Assembly: GCA_948567375.1 (NCBI GenBank)
Contig: OX419761.1
Span: forward strand, 47,902,243 to 47,966,242
DNA from: Lunularia cruciata
Lineage: Eukaryota > Streptophyta > Marchantiopsida > Lunulariales > Lunulariaceae
Direction of reading: 5' to 3'
DNA: 64,000 bases
The notes under the pieces: generated by a model
The model's database searches: none
Seen by the model: only the letters and a program-made list of their open reading frames with translations
What the model was told of the DNA's origin: nothing
Program-made: the position numbers and the translations under genes
Part shown: positions 36,111 through 49,444 of the stretch, piece after piece
How the letters are laid out: each line of letters opens with the position of its first letter
Position numbering within the stretch: position 1 is the stretch's first letter

Positions 36111-38900
36111 GACCAAATAGCAATTAGACTTAGAGAAAATACATATAAGAAATATATTGGATTTGTGTTACTTATATGTTAGAAATAGTAGGTTACATAA
36201 GCAATATGATCTCCTTATTAGGATTTGTAAAAGCAAAGGAAGTTTTTTGCAATATGTTTAGGTCAAGGACACTTCATTTAAAGGGACTGTTTGTACTTGT
36301 AGTATCTTGGAAGAAGGAAGCAATCCAAAGACCTTTGTAGTTATATCCTTTGGAGTAGTAAGTCCAAGTAAGACAACATTGCAAGTTTTTATACAAGTTG
36401 TATCAGATATTGCAAGAGAAGACACAACTACTATCTTTGGTTAAGGTGAATTATTATGCACAAATCATACTAAAAATACAAGTCAAAGAATATACTAAAT
36501 GTGAAATATAGTTTCAAATAACTACAATTTATTTTTTAGTATTAGTAGAAAAGAAGGATTATTAAAATAGATACGGTGTAAACAAATAGGATCACATCAA
36601 GTAGATTAAGCCAATTGTGTTATGTTGAGTATAATCCAATCTAATTTAGACATTAGGCCAAAAAGTAACTTTTAAGAATCACTTTGCAATTTTTACTAAT
36701 AATAGATTCTATTAAAATTTCTACACCAAGTGGAATAAATAAAATGATGAATGTGTGATAAAAAATGAAAATAAAAACATCAAGTTTAGTTTACAGATTT
36801 TATCAAATCTCTTAGGGTTTATTTTTAGAAATTTCTAATTATGAAGATTTGATTATCTCCCAAATGTTAAATTGAGATCTTGCACATAGTTTTGAAATTT
36901 ATCCAAGAACATATAAATGAGAGAATTCTTGAAATTTCAAATTAATATTGTATAAATAAGATGCTAATAAATAAAAATAAAACAAATTACACCTATCACC
37001 TCAAGAAATAAAAATAAATAGTACTTACTCAATACCAGCTTAAAGTTGAATACTTTCTTTTAAGTCTTAGAAACATCCTAAAACTCAATTGAAACAATAT
37101 TTCTTTTTGCTTTCAGTGATACAACATCAAGAGATGGAATTTCATGCACTTTTTATATGATAAACAAACACAAATAAAAATCTTCAATTATGATCATAAA
37201 TTTGTTTATGTTTCTCTTTGTCAAGGATGATACATGGTTATTTCTCAAAATTATATAATATATGTCTTGTCTCCAACACAAGGATTATTCTTTATGATGT
37301 TGTATATATTTTAAAAGTAATCTACTTCCAAAATACATTAAAATTTGACAAAGATTCACAAAACTCAAATCTACCTTAAAGGCCATCGATATTATACTAA
37401 AGTATTAGTAAAAAATGTAAATCATAATCTCATTATTTAAGAACCAACTTGAAGTTAAGACTTAGGAAAAAAATTCAGATTCCTTTATTATTGAGAATTG
37501 TATTTACTATATATATATATACATATATATTACTCACAAGTTTGTAGCATTCTAAATATGATGGCTAAATTTTTCTCATTTCATGTTTATAAAATTATAT
37601 TTGATTTACTTTCCTATTTCATACATTTATTGAAGAATGATCAAAATTAGAGATAAAAAGGTATCTATATTCAATAAGTATATTACTCAGATTATTAGAC
37701 TATAAATATATGTTAATATGCAAAATTTTACCAGATAAATAAAGAAGTAAGGCTTCTTTTGGTCTACTCTCTCTATATAGTTTGAAACACATGCACTCAT
37801 GGACCTTTTAATAAGGATAACAATAACAATAGAATGTTGTTCAAATTTGTAATATTGTGATAAGAACAAATTGGTCCCACAAGGATACAAGTTTAAAAAT
37901 CACTAGGACTATGATATCATTAACCTTCCATTGTTTCATAATTAACCTCTTGGGTTGAGTCATTCTTGAAAGAGAGAAATATTACTTCACTTTATGCACT
38001 ACAAAAAGCTAATTCAAAAAACCCATGCTCATTATAAAAAAATTCATGCTCATTATTGCTCAAATCCAAATGATTCTTGAATGTGACGGCTTTTTTTTAA
38101 CAAAGGTTATTTTACTTCAAATGGTACTCTTTGCACAATTGGTTCCCAGCTAGTGTTGTTGAGTCTCTTGGGTCAATTGTGTCCTACTTTGTTGAGTTTC
38201 TAGTCATACAAGGTCAACTTTACCCTTAGACACAACACATTAGACCCTAGAATATGCATAGAAAAATATTATAGGAGTTTCTTGAAGGTCATGTCACTCA
38301 AAAAAACAACCACTTCAAAGTAATATTCTACACTTTCCATAAGGTACTATTTCATAGGAGTCATGAATAGAACATTTTGCTTAGCTATCAATATTGAAGT
38401 ATTATAAAATACTCCTTAATGTATCATCCTTGATATTTCAAAGCTTGTAGAAGCAATACTTTAGTCCAACAGAGGATAGCTTGCTCACTCAAGTGTACAT
38501 GCTCATACTTTCAAATTTTCTTACTTTGATTCAACTAATCCTATGATCATTCAAAAAGAGTGTAGACACATAGAAATACGCATTCATAAACTTAACTTAG
38601 ACAATATCAACTTTGTTTATTGTCAAAAGAAGAAAGTACTAAATGAACAAAGTGAACATTGGGAATAAGTGTTTTATGCATGTACTACTTGCCTGCCAAA
38701 CAAATCTAGTGGCTACAATATCAAGGAGATCTTCTAATTGCATCTATAAATCATTAATCTTGTCTTCTCTTAATCTATTCTTAAGTAGATGTAACCAACA
38801 TAGAGCAATCGCTTCAACTTCTTATCCTTTACACAATTTGGTTTTGTAGGTAACATGCTAATGCAAGACCTTTGTATCACAGTCTAACTATTTTGTACAA
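36111..38900. other. AT-rich intergenic DNA, no gene seen
   Basis: Only short chance open frames on both strands and AT microsatellite sequence near 37510. No terminal repeats or conserved protein blocks recognised. Confidence 0.55.
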
Positions 38901-39729
38901 AGTATGTATAGATACAAAGGATCTAAGGCTTTGACTACATAATCTATCCAAGTCATGGCATATGAAGTTTAATGCTTCTTACAAATTTTTTATTTGCTTG
39001 TTTTGTGATTTGGTGACACTTAGGACAAATTTCCTTCTCTTTTACATAATTGAATGAGCTATACAAGTTCCTTTATGAAACCTTCAATTACTTGTCCAAA
39101 ACTAGTCATTGCTTCTCATAATTTAGTCATGGATTGGGCTTGTAGCTTGACCTTCAATGCCTTGAGCTTTTGTTTGTGTTAGCTTTCCCTTCTAGCACAT
39201 TGATTTATTTCTTGAGGTCCATAAAATTCATATGCTTTCATTGCTCAACTATACTTTGTTCCAATTGTTTGAGAAGTTGAATCGGAATGAGCTCCACAAT
39301 CTAAAGTAGACATGCTCATTTTTTTGCTAGGTTTGTACGCTAATTTTAGAGTTTGTGTGTCAACTTGTCATAAATCTTGGCCATCAAGTCGTCCTAGGCT
39401 CATAATGAGCTCATGTACATGAAGGTTATTAAGCTCTTTTTAGTTTTTATAGCATATTTTGGCTGCATTATCTTGGTTATGGCCTCTCCAATTCCATATG
39501 TAGTATTTTCACCTCTTTGTCAAGTGCTTATATTTGTTCGTTGTCTTAGACTCATTGTTTGGAGACTTTATCATTGAGCACAACAACATCTACTTGTAGG
39601 CTTTGTAAGACCATTGTGTGTTTCTCTTGTCATGTGAGTTCTTCTTATTGAAATTTCTCAAACATACAATCTTTCTCTTTGCACTCATCTACTCTCTTCT
39701 TGAGCTCTTGATTGACTTAATAAGGCTCA

Positions 39730-40161
39730 TGTAAAAGACCAGGACCAAGACCAAGGAGAGAAATAGGAGAATGGAAGCTCACATTAGGACATTGGAATGA
39801 GGGAAAAATCTGAATGCCTAGCATGAGCTTTGGCTTTGGTATTTATAGGTAGCATACAAGGCCCTTAAGAAGCTGCTCAAGAAGCTTCCCCGAGCCGCTT
39901 TCTTAGAGTGCAAGCCAAGTTAACCAAGAAGCTTCTCAAGAAGCTTCCTTCTAGAGACCGCCTACTTGGCATGCAAGCTAAGCTAGTTAGAAGCTTCTAG
40001 AAGCTTCCTTCTAGAAGCTACTTACTTGAGGTGCAAGCTAAGCTAGCCAAGAAGCTTCCCAAGAAGCTTCCTAAATACTTCTAGAATATTCTAGGCTAGT
40101 TCATTTTATTTGCTACTTCATTAGCCCTACTAACTTTGTTGCTAAACTCCATATTGTTCCA
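39730..40161 (-). repeat. Chromovirus solo LTR (copy C)
   Basis: A 432-bp LTR in reverse orientation: TGTAAAAGACC at 39730 (3' end in LTR sense) and CTCCATATTGTTCCA ending at 40161. Flanks GCTCA (39725-39729) and ACTCA (40162-40166) match at 4 of 5 positions, consistent with a slightly mutated 5-bp target duplication. It keeps the TATAAATA box (antisense 'tatttata' near 39840) and several GAAGCTTC and TTCTAGAA modules plus a GAATATTC site near 40086. Confidence 0.93.
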
Positions 40162-41000
40162 ACTCACCACAAAGTTAAGCCTTTGTTGTCATTTTAGTGA
40201 GCTTATGTAGGCATTGTATAATTGTTTTTGGGTCTTTCATAGTAGAATCTAGTTCATGGTAGAACAACATGAACTCCTCCAAGGCCTCCATCGTTGGCAA
40301 AATTGTATTGATAGTATATATTGCCATTAACCACAAGAGAGAATTGCTTTTACATTCTAGATGTTGTAGTATGTCCTCTATTGCCTTGGTGTTCTTTGTT
40401 TGACCTTTGTTGGTTGGACATTGCTCCAAAGGCTAATCTTGATGATCTTCTTTTCTTTGGGGTGTTGTGGCCATATTATTGGCCTTATTTGTATTCTATA
40501 GATTGTGTAACCATCCTCTCATAGACTCTTCCTCTTTTGTCTTGACAACTTCTATTACCATAGGTGGTTTCTTATCCAAATTGCATTCTTCATTAACATG
40601 GTTTGGTTTTGGTAAAAACCTTCGAAGATAGTTTGGCTATTTATCCTTGGCATTTAAAAATTAGATCAACATTACTATTACCTTGTTCAATTTCTTTCTC
40701 AAGTTGGAAATGGGAGCTTTTCTATCTTTTCTTCCTCATTATTTCCTCTTTGGTTTGAGACTTACTTTCATCCTTACCTTCATTTGCCATTTGAAATGAT
40801 TGCTATTTGTCATTCAAATCTCTCACATTCATCTCATTAGACTACAAAATACAAGTGAAAAAATTATCACTCCTTGATCCCTTGTTGTGCACCAAAGTAA
40901 CCCTTTGAACCCTCTAATCATGTTTGGATACAGTTTGTGAACACAAGTTTCCTACCTTGTCTATATTTTCATCATTGTACTCACTGCCTTCATTTTCTCA

Positions 41001-41342
41001 TTTGCTTCCACTTTCTCTTGAAGACACGTCTATTACTTGGATGGTTTGTTCTAGTTTCTTAGATACTTGGATCTTGGGTCATGTGATAGTGATATTTTAA
41101 CAAATTTTTGCCATGTATGATTGTTTATGTTGATAAAATTCCTCATACTTGCAAGTTATTTGTTGGTTGCCTTTGCTTCCACTTTCTCTTGAAGACAAGT
41201 CTATTACTTGGATGGTTTGTTCTAGTTTCTTAGATGCTTGGATCTTGGGTCATGTGATAGTGATATTCTTAAAAATGTTTTCCATGTATGATTGTTTATA
41301 TTGAAAAACTTCCTCGTACTTGCATATTATTTTTCTATATCC
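41001..41342. repeat. 171-bp tandem duplication, two copies
   Basis: Copies at 41001-41171 and 41172-41342 share long identical blocks, for example 'tttgcttccactttctcttg' and 'cttggatcttgggtcatgtg', at about 88-90% identity by eye. The period is a multiple of three and lies within the decayed minus-strand frame, so it may once have been a protein repeat. Confidence 0.92.
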
Positions 41343-41478
41343 TTTGGTGCACTAGAGTGTGAGAAGTAGTAGTCTAAACAATGAAAATTACCCAAATGCT
41401 TCTCCTTTTCCTTCTCTATAAGGAAGTCCATACCAATGTAAAAGTGAATTATGAATGGCGATATGATTTTAGTACCTT

Positions 41479-41873
41479 TGTAAAAGACCAAGGAGAGAAA
41501 AAGGATAATGGAATATCAGAATGGAAGGTCACATTGAAATTGTCAATTGATGGAAATCTAAATGCCTAACATGAGCTTCGGCTTTAATATTTTTAGTAAA
41601 GCAATATAAGGCTCTTACAAAGCTCAAAAGGAAGCTTTCCCAAAGCCATCTTCTTGGAGTGCAAGCTAAGCTACCTAAGAAGCTTCAAAGCAAACTTCCT
41701 TCTATGTGCCTACTTGGCATGTAAGTTAAGCTAGTCATTAACTTGGTTTGCAAGTTACAAAGCCTTTAGGAGGTACCTAGAAGCTTCCCACCCAAAAGAT
41801 TATTAAGTATTTCTAGAACATTATTATAATTCCTAGCTATATATGTGTACTTTGCTAACTCCATATTATTATA
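41479..41873 (-). repeat. Chromovirus solo LTR (copy D), degraded
   Basis: Starts TGTAAAAGACC at 41479 and ends near ACTCCATATTATTATA at 41873, about 395 bp. The family landmarks 'atgcctaacatgagcttcgg', 'caagctaagctacc' and 'acttggcatgtaagttaagc' are in order. HSE-like modules and TATA are largely lost. Flanking 5-mers ACCTT and GCTTT match at only 3 of 5 positions, so it is older than copies A-C. Confidence 0.85.
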
Positions 41874-44800
41874 GCTTTTGTGTTCCTTCATTTCTTTTAC
41901 TAACTCTATGTCTTGTTCATAAAACATCTATGCCCAACTCATTGGGTTCCTCTTGTGGATGAGTTGAAAGAATATGGCTTGATTCAAGTTTACTTACGTT
42001 TTTTTATTAGACATGAACAACTTCACAATAGTTTCCATAACAACTTGATAGATGGGATCTTTCAAGGAGTCTATCCAATAGCCATTGGTTGTCTTTGCTT
42101 CTTCAACAATTATGTTTATTTTTTACTTTAAGTTTTGAACCATGACAACCATGTTGGGAATCCATGAACATCTAACCAAATGGGGAAGTTTCATGTCCAA
42201 GAACCCATTTTTACCATCTTCTATCCAAATTGTAGGATTTCCTTTCAAGTATTTATTGCTAAACTCATGTTCACTACAAATCTCTTATAACATGGAGACA
42301 TTCAACAAGTTCCAACCCCATGAAAAGGAATGCCATCTTTATACTTAGAATTTACTTGGCTTGTTAGTGTAATCCTCACTCAAAGATATCCATCATCTTG
42401 CTGATGATATAAGGGAGCTCTTGTTATTTGTTCTTGCCTTTCTTGTCTTCCACCATTGCTATGCTTGTTTTTTGCGCACTAACATGGAAAATTACCAAGC
42501 AAAAACCCACCTGCTATTTTTGTATCTCAAAATGCATGACCATCCAAATCAAGCTCCTACAAAATAAAAGGAATAGAAGGAGAACTTTTTTAAATGAATA
42601 TCAAAAGGTTATGCACTATCTTGCAAGTTTTCATTTTATATGTGGGATGTACCATTTTGATAGTTAGTGGTCATGATAGATGGTAAAGAGTCACGCATTT
42701 GGCATGAAAGCGTTTTAGTCAAGGAAAATGGTTTGGATTTATGTTCCTTGGCAGGGCAATCATGCCACCTCAATGTTTGCATTGACACTTGGTTGCACAA
42801 ATGTGTGACATTTTATATACCATTTGCAAGATCATACTTGTATTCCTTGTATGCAAGAAGTTGTATCCATTGTCACAATTCTTGACTTTGTATGATCTTT
42901 CACCTTGTAACTACAAAGACCACGATGTTTGAAGCAACAAAGGTTGTCAAACTACTGTGGTAATGACATTAAGACAGATGGTCTATGGAATGAGTATGAG
43001 GATCTTTGTCCTTGTGGGCTGCCTTGTGGTAGGAGTAGTCCTACACCTTGTCCTCCAAGCCATAGCCCCATATGGCAAAGTATATCATCTTGGATATATT
43101 ACAAAGTTAATGAGCAGATAACAAACCATCATTCATTGTTGTCAATTGAATTACCTACTATTATACTATAAAATTTAAACAAAAAAGGAATTACAGTCTA
43201 CTAAAGCAAGTGTGGTTCACAAAAATAACACATATATTTGTACCAAATTTGAAAAGCATATCTTAATCCAAGTCAAGCATACTAAGTTGCATGTTCATTC
43301 TGATATGTTGTATGCAAATAAAATGGAGGAAGTAGATTAATCAAATAAGACATTTTTGTTGTTAATTAGAAAGTGAAGTTTATAGTGCTAAAATAATAAT
43401 TTCTAAAGTTTACTTAGTCAGTTCACTTAATAGAAATAGTTTGCTCACATCACCAATATACATATGACCAACTTGAAAAAAGATAAAAAAATAAAAAACA
43501 AATGCATATATATATATATATCACCATCTGGACTATCTCCACTATAATAGTGAAACTAATTTAGTCAATTCACTAGGAATTTAATATTTCATATGTTCTA
43601 CCTCAATTTACCATACAAAGTCCAAGATGGAATTCCCACTCCAATAAATTTGAATATAAAATCTCTTAAGATATCGCACTTTAATACATGATTCTTTTAA
43701 GCCAGTCTACTTTAATACAATATAATTTAAGATTCACTAAGGGGTTGTATTGAGTGTCCAGAAATTAAATATTGGGTCACAGAGACACTTCTTTTAAATA
43801 TGCTAACTTGCATATAACTCTTATTACTTAATTGTATACTTAGCTATATGTTGTTATCTTATAACAACCAGAATGAATATTGTGACTAATATGCACCTTG
43901 GCAACAATTAAGATGCATTCAAAGAATTAGAAAGTTGAAGTACATGATATGCTCAAGATACATATTGAGATTTACAGACTAAAATATATGATCATACTCA
44001 GTCATAAAACAAAAAAATTTTCAATATTTACATTAGAATAAACTTACAATCAATTTTTTTCATTTATGACTTCATCCTTTAGAATTCAATGACCATGTTG
44101 TTGGGCCAATAAAATGGAAATTTGAAGAGCACTCAACCACTAAATGGAAAAGCTATCAAAATTCTAAAATAAAAACTTGTATGCCCTACCATTTATAACA
44201 TATAAGGAGTATATTTCTTCTTTTTTTAAACTTTAAAACACATGAATAAAGCAAAAAAACTAACTTTGAGAAGAAAAATAAATAATTTTAACTCCAAGTT
44301 GAGTGTTTAGACTAGTGATTAAGAAGAAGCTACCCAGAAGATACCGCCAAAAACTTAGAGAGTACTACCTAGTAATGAGATATCTTATCTCAAACTAAAC
44401 ACTACCGTTTTTAGATGTTATGTAGTGTCATATACACTAACATATAATATTATGGTGTTTAAGAATGTAATATAAACAAAAAATTTATTTTTCTAGCTAA
44501 ATATGTAAATTGTAGGGAAGAAAATGTTTTTATTTAATATTATTTATGGTTTTCCATTTAATTGTTGAGTGCTCTTCAAATTTCTATCAGATTATACAAC
44601 AACATAATAAGTGAGGTCTAAATGATGAAGGCATAATGATATATAGAGTATCTTAAGTTTGTTTTTAATGTAAATATTCTGAATTTTTTGTTATGTAAAA
44701 ACCACAATGATGATTTACGAATAAAAATTTATTGATGATATACCATGGTAAATACTTCATTTTTTGACTCTTTGTAAGTTCCCAATTTAATACTGATATT

Positions 44801-47141
44801 TATTATTTATAAGGATATTTGAAAGCTCATCAAGTTTTATATTACTGGCACCAAAAATCATTGTAAACAGGACTCTAATAGTAAAGTTTAACAGAAATGA
44901 AAAATGTAATCTATTCTCTTAAATAATAAGTTCTGCAATTTTGGAAGACAAGCTCATAAATAACATTATAATGCAGAATATTGTGTTTACCAACTTAAGC
45001 ACACTTCTTTATATATGAAGCTTCAAATGCTTGTAATGACATAATAAAGTTCTATGATTTTCATTTCCAATCATATCAATATAATAATATATGTAGTCAA
45101 GATGGTGAATCAAATAAAGAAATATTACCATCTTTCTCTTCTATAATTTTATTTGTGATTACAGAGTCAAAAGAAATAAAAATTCAAGGATCATGTACTA
45201 CTGAATAATACTTTCAAAATCCAAATATATAAGTATTGTAGAATACAAAAGATTAAATCTTTGAATTCTTTGGAGAATTTCTACCTAGTGTTATTTAAGC
45301 CATTGTAGTGGTAGATAAACCTCTTCCATGTTTTACATCAATAAAACCAACATCTTATATAATAAAGCACTAAAGCTATTGAAGTGAGGTTCTAAGGAAG
45401 TTAGAATAGTAAAACTTCTTGTATTATGTATTTCATTTGATAACACCTACGTTTAAAGTGTTAGAACAAAGAAAAAAGTACCTTTCAAGGATAGTCTAAG
45501 AGTCAAAATCCACAAATGTTAAGACAATGCCAAAGTTTATAATTTTATATTTTTTGTAACTCTCCTATTCAGGGTTTATTTCAAGCTGTTTAGTATGTTT
45601 GTACTAAATATTTTCTTAATTTTGCATCAAAGAAAAGGTAATAAATAATTTATGAAGAAATGAAATAATTATATTCTTCCCTTTTAAGTACATGCTTTCA
45701 TAATTTTGCAAATCAAAAACATTAGATGAAGTATGAACAATGGATAAAAGAAAATAAGTATGAAGTACTACTCAATACAAAATTTGGAGTCCAAAATTAG
45801 AACAATGGATAAAAGAAAAAAATAAATTTCCAAGGTTTTATAATTCTCATTATCATATAGAGTAAGAGGTCAAGTTAATATCAATAAACTCCTACAATTT
45901 TACATCCAATGAGATCAAAATGATGGTAAATGAAGCAAAAACGATAAAGTTATGTGAAATTGAGAAATATCTAAACCTTTCTCTTAAGTTTCTTGGTTTA
46001 TGATTTTATGGATCAAACCATAATATTGAATGATTGGAGTATTGTTAATTTGTATTTTAGACTCTATGTTTGTATTTGATGTTGTTGATCAACAATTTTG
46101 GCCTTTTGATTTTCTAGGGACCTCCAAATGTAAGACCTTATAAAATTCCTTAACCATTAACCATTTATTCAAATTGTGATACTTCTAACTTATAAACCCT
46201 AATCTTACAAAATTGAATATAGGCACAACAACCTTCTTGGTACTTAGGTGTTGACTCTTTAACATGTCTCTTTGATACTGAGCAGTAGAGTTATAACTTT
46301 ATATTTTAGGAATTATATAATTTAATTGGTCTAATCTTGATTGTGATTGAAATTTTATCATGTTCTTTTGTTGAATTGTATTTAAAAATCAATTTCAGAA
46401 TATAAAATGTTAATAGAATTCCTTATCAAACTTAAAGACGAAGAAGAATGTGAGTTACCTTAAAGGTAATAATGTTATGATGGAATAAGTAGATTTGTAA
46501 TCTTTTGTGCTTATGAGTAACAATATAATGTTTAAACATAATATTACTATGTATAACAACATTATGTTATACTTTTAAACTTCAAACATAAGTATATTTT
46601 AAATTGTAAGAATTTAGAATAGCCTTTCAGAATATCCAATTTAATTAAAGAAGGAGTTGGAGTAGTTTCTCATGGTACTTTATATATGAATATTTATCGT
46701 CCATGAGATATTGTAAATTTTATATTAGTGTTTGTATAGTCATATTTTGAGACTTAATAGTTATATCAATATTAAAATAAGTAATTTTAGAAAGAAATTC
46801 CTCATAGATGATTTAATCTTCAAACAAGTATTAATAATAAGATATAACTTACATTAGTAAAGCACAATAATATTTAAGTTTTACTATCTTATAGTAGTAA
46901 AAAATAGAAAACTTGAGTTTCTAGGTACTCTTGCACAAACAATATTGTACATTATATATTATAAGCTAGATCTGATGACATTGATTAGAAATTTGCTCTA
47001 AGAAATTTACAACTAAAGGATTTGCAATATTAAAGGTTCCAGTATATATAAAATATTTCATTAAAACATGACCAAAAATAGTGATGTGATACATGCTCAT
47101 GAGTATTTAACTTTCTATAATAGTAATTTGCATAAGGATAT
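41874..47141. other. AT-rich region with faint coding remnants, no nameable gene
   Basis: Between 41.9 and 43.2 kb several 68-80-codon open frames occur on the plus strand. The minus strand over 41.9-42.4 kb also reads as a short protein-like stretch (LVRCSWIPNMVVMV), which may be another decayed element. From 43.2 to 47.1 kb the DNA has very low GC and no frame of 60 codons or more is apparent. An AT microsatellite lies near 43508. Confidence 0.5.
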
Positions 47142-47568
47142 TATAGAAGACCGAGATCGGGGAGAGAAAAAGTAGGATGGAAGATCACATTGGGACACTT
47201 GAATGAGGGAAAACTCTAAATTCCTAGCATGAGCTTTGGCTTTGGTTTTTATGGAAAACATACAAGGTTCTTGAGGAGTTTCTCAAGAAGCTTCTTTGAG
47301 CCATTTTCTTGAAGTGCAAGCAAAGTTAACCTAAAAGCTTCTCAAGGAGCTTCCTTCTAGAAGCCACATCCTTGGTGTGCAAGCTAAGCTCGTTGGAAGT
47401 TTCTAGAAGCTTTTTTCTAGAAGCGACCTACTTGGAGTGCAAGCTAAGCTAGCCAAAAAGCTTCCCAAGAAGCTTTATAGATGTTTTTGGAATATTCTAG
47501 GCTAATTTGGCATATTTGCTACTTTGTTAGCCTTGACTAACTTCATCGCTAAACTCCATATTGTTACA
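47142..47568 (-). repeat. Chromovirus LTR (copy E), 3' LTR of outer element X
   Basis: A 427-bp LTR in reverse orientation whose upper end TGTTACA (47562-47568) abuts a purine tract and chromodomain coding sequence of the minus-strand element, so it is a 3' LTR. The lower terminus has decayed (TATAG in place of TGTAA). Flanking 5-mers GATAT (below E) and TCTAT (above LTR H) agree at 3 of 5 positions, which is compatible with, but does not prove, E and H being the two LTRs of one element. Confidence 0.9.
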
Positions 47569-47630
47569 TATTCTCCTACTGCTAGTTCATGATGTTCTCA
47601 TTGCCATTGAAATTTCAAACTCTTGGATGG

Positions 47631-49440
47631 TCATTTTTGAATTTTGCAAATGAGAGAGAGGCTCCCAAGTGGCATCATGATGGGGATACCTTTTCTAAAG
47701 GACTTTGTACTCTGTATGTTGTTGACGGCCTTGTTGAATGTGGTGACGTGCAAGGATCCGATTAGCTTCATACTCTTCCAGATTATTGATAGTGATGAGA
47801 GGAGGAGGAGGTTTGACACAAGAGGAAAAGAAGATGGGTTAGGAATAAAGGGTTTCAACTTGGAAACGTGAAAGATAGGGTTGATGCGCATATGACAAGG
47901 CAAGGCAAGTTGATAAGCATAGGAGAGATGAGTTGGGTGAAATCAAAGGGTACTATCCAATTAAGAGCAAGTTTATGGACTTGGGTATCAAGTAAGAGGG
48001 GTAGGTTATTGGATGAGAGCATGACCTGATCACTAAATTGAAAGTTGAGATGATGATGATGGTGGATTGCATATTGTTTTTGACAATTTTGAGCAACAAG
48101 GAGATTAGATTTGGCTTGTTGGAGGAATTGGGATATGGTGGTCAGGAAGGTGGACGTATGAGGGACATGAGATGGAAGAGGAGCAAGAAGAGATTCTTAA
48201 ACAAGTGGATCTTGGCCAAAATTGAGGAAGACAAGAGAGAATCCAATGTTTGCTTGTTTGGAATTATTTAATGAAAACTCTACAATTGCAAGGCATTCAT
48301 CCCAATCGGTATGGTGAATGTTGACAAAGGTTCAAAGCATATCTTCCAAGGTGCAATTTTCATGTTTAATTTGTCTATCAATTTGAGGATGATAGGCTAT
48401 AGACAAAGTAAGCTTGGTGCCGAGTATCTAAAAGAGAGCTTGCCAAATTTTTCCAATGAATCAAGGATCACAATCACATATGCTACATGAGGCATTGCAT
48501 GATGCTTGAAGATAATGTCAAAGTAGATCTACGCCAATGTTGGAGCATTCATGATATCAAAGGTTGGTGTAAAATGGATTTGCTTACTAAGCTTATCCAC
48601 AAACACCACTATCATTTTGTGACATTGCTTTGTCTCGGGCAAGGATGTAATGAGATCCAAGCTCATGTGTTCTCATCAAGCATATGGAATGGGGAGTGGT
48701 TGAAGGAGGCCACTTGATTTTTGGTTGCTGTTCTTGTTACATTGACAACTCTTACACAATCAGACAAACTCTCAAATATTTTGTGCCATGTTTGGCCACC
48801 ACCATTGGTGTTGGAGGGTACTTAAGATCTTATCCACACCCATGTGACCAGCAATTGGTAAGTCATGGACTTCTTAGAAGTGCAAAAGTCAGAGATCACC
48901 CTTGGTTGGAACATATATTTGGTCCTCATGGAATAGAATGCTCTCCTTGAAAGAGAAGGTGTTGTATTCCTTGTTGCATGGTGCAAGACAACCGTGTACC
49001 ATCTGAAAGAAGGGATCTTGTTGTAGAGCTAACCTAAATTCACTTTGGACCTTGGAGTCAATTGACACCATCACAATTGCTACCGTGATGAGAGGAATAG
49101 ACTTTAAATGAGGTCGTCATGATAGATCATCAAGGTTGACATGGAACCAACCTGGTTTGTACTCAAGTTTGATGTCAAACAATTAGAGTTGCTCCTCTTA
49201 TCAATGATGTCCACTCTTCATGTGTTCCAAATGTAATCTTTGCAACAAGGATTTGTGATTGGTTTGCATGATCACTTGTTTTCCTAAGAGATAATGTCTC
49301 TATAATTTGGTGGCATATACCATTGCTAATTGTTCCTGATCTCAGGGAGAGTAATTCCTTTATACGGTCTTTAATTGGCAAGATACAAAGGCAATGGGAT
49401 GTAACCCATATGGGAATTCTTGCAGCAACATAGCTCAAAT
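47631..49440 (-). pseudogene. Chromovirus pol 3' part (element X): RNase H, integrase, chromodomain
   Basis: In element sense (descending coordinates): the end of RNase H (49440-49180), the linker and zinc-binding start of integrase (49074-48780, DPFFQMVHG and FHEDQIYVPTK motifs), the integrase core (48700-48290, including a degenerate AYHPQ block), the integrase C-terminal part with an INPIFHVSKLKPF motif (47890-47850), and a chromodomain (47790-47640; EEYEANRIL ... DATWEPLSHL). A TAG replaces the Trp codon expected in the chromodomain core. The integrase holds many stops. Chromodomains target integration to modified chromatin; this copy is inactive. Confidence 0.88.
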
Positions 49441-49444
49441 TACT

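Larger units (their letters stand above)
38900..41400 (-). pseudogene. Unrecognised decayed reading frame, Lys/Glu-rich, split by a solo LTR
   Basis: On the minus strand from about 41400 down to 38900 the sequence reads as a stop-interrupted, Glu/Lys/Gln-rich, coiled-coil-prone protein. The longest open piece is 40175-40429 (84 codons). Another block near 39400-39720 has an LKKRVDECKEKD-like stretch. Solo LTR copy C (39730-40161) interrupts it. A 171-bp tandem duplication (41001-41342) equals 57 codons and preserves phase. No family is recognised. It may be related in style to the purine-rich remnant at 34-36 kb, but I could not show homology. Confidence 0.4.

Noticed and set aside
47644..48271. 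Plus-strand frames of 75-77 codons over the chromovirus 3' region.
   Set aside because: They are antisense to the integrase C-terminus and chromodomain of element X, which are clearly recognisable on the minus strand.
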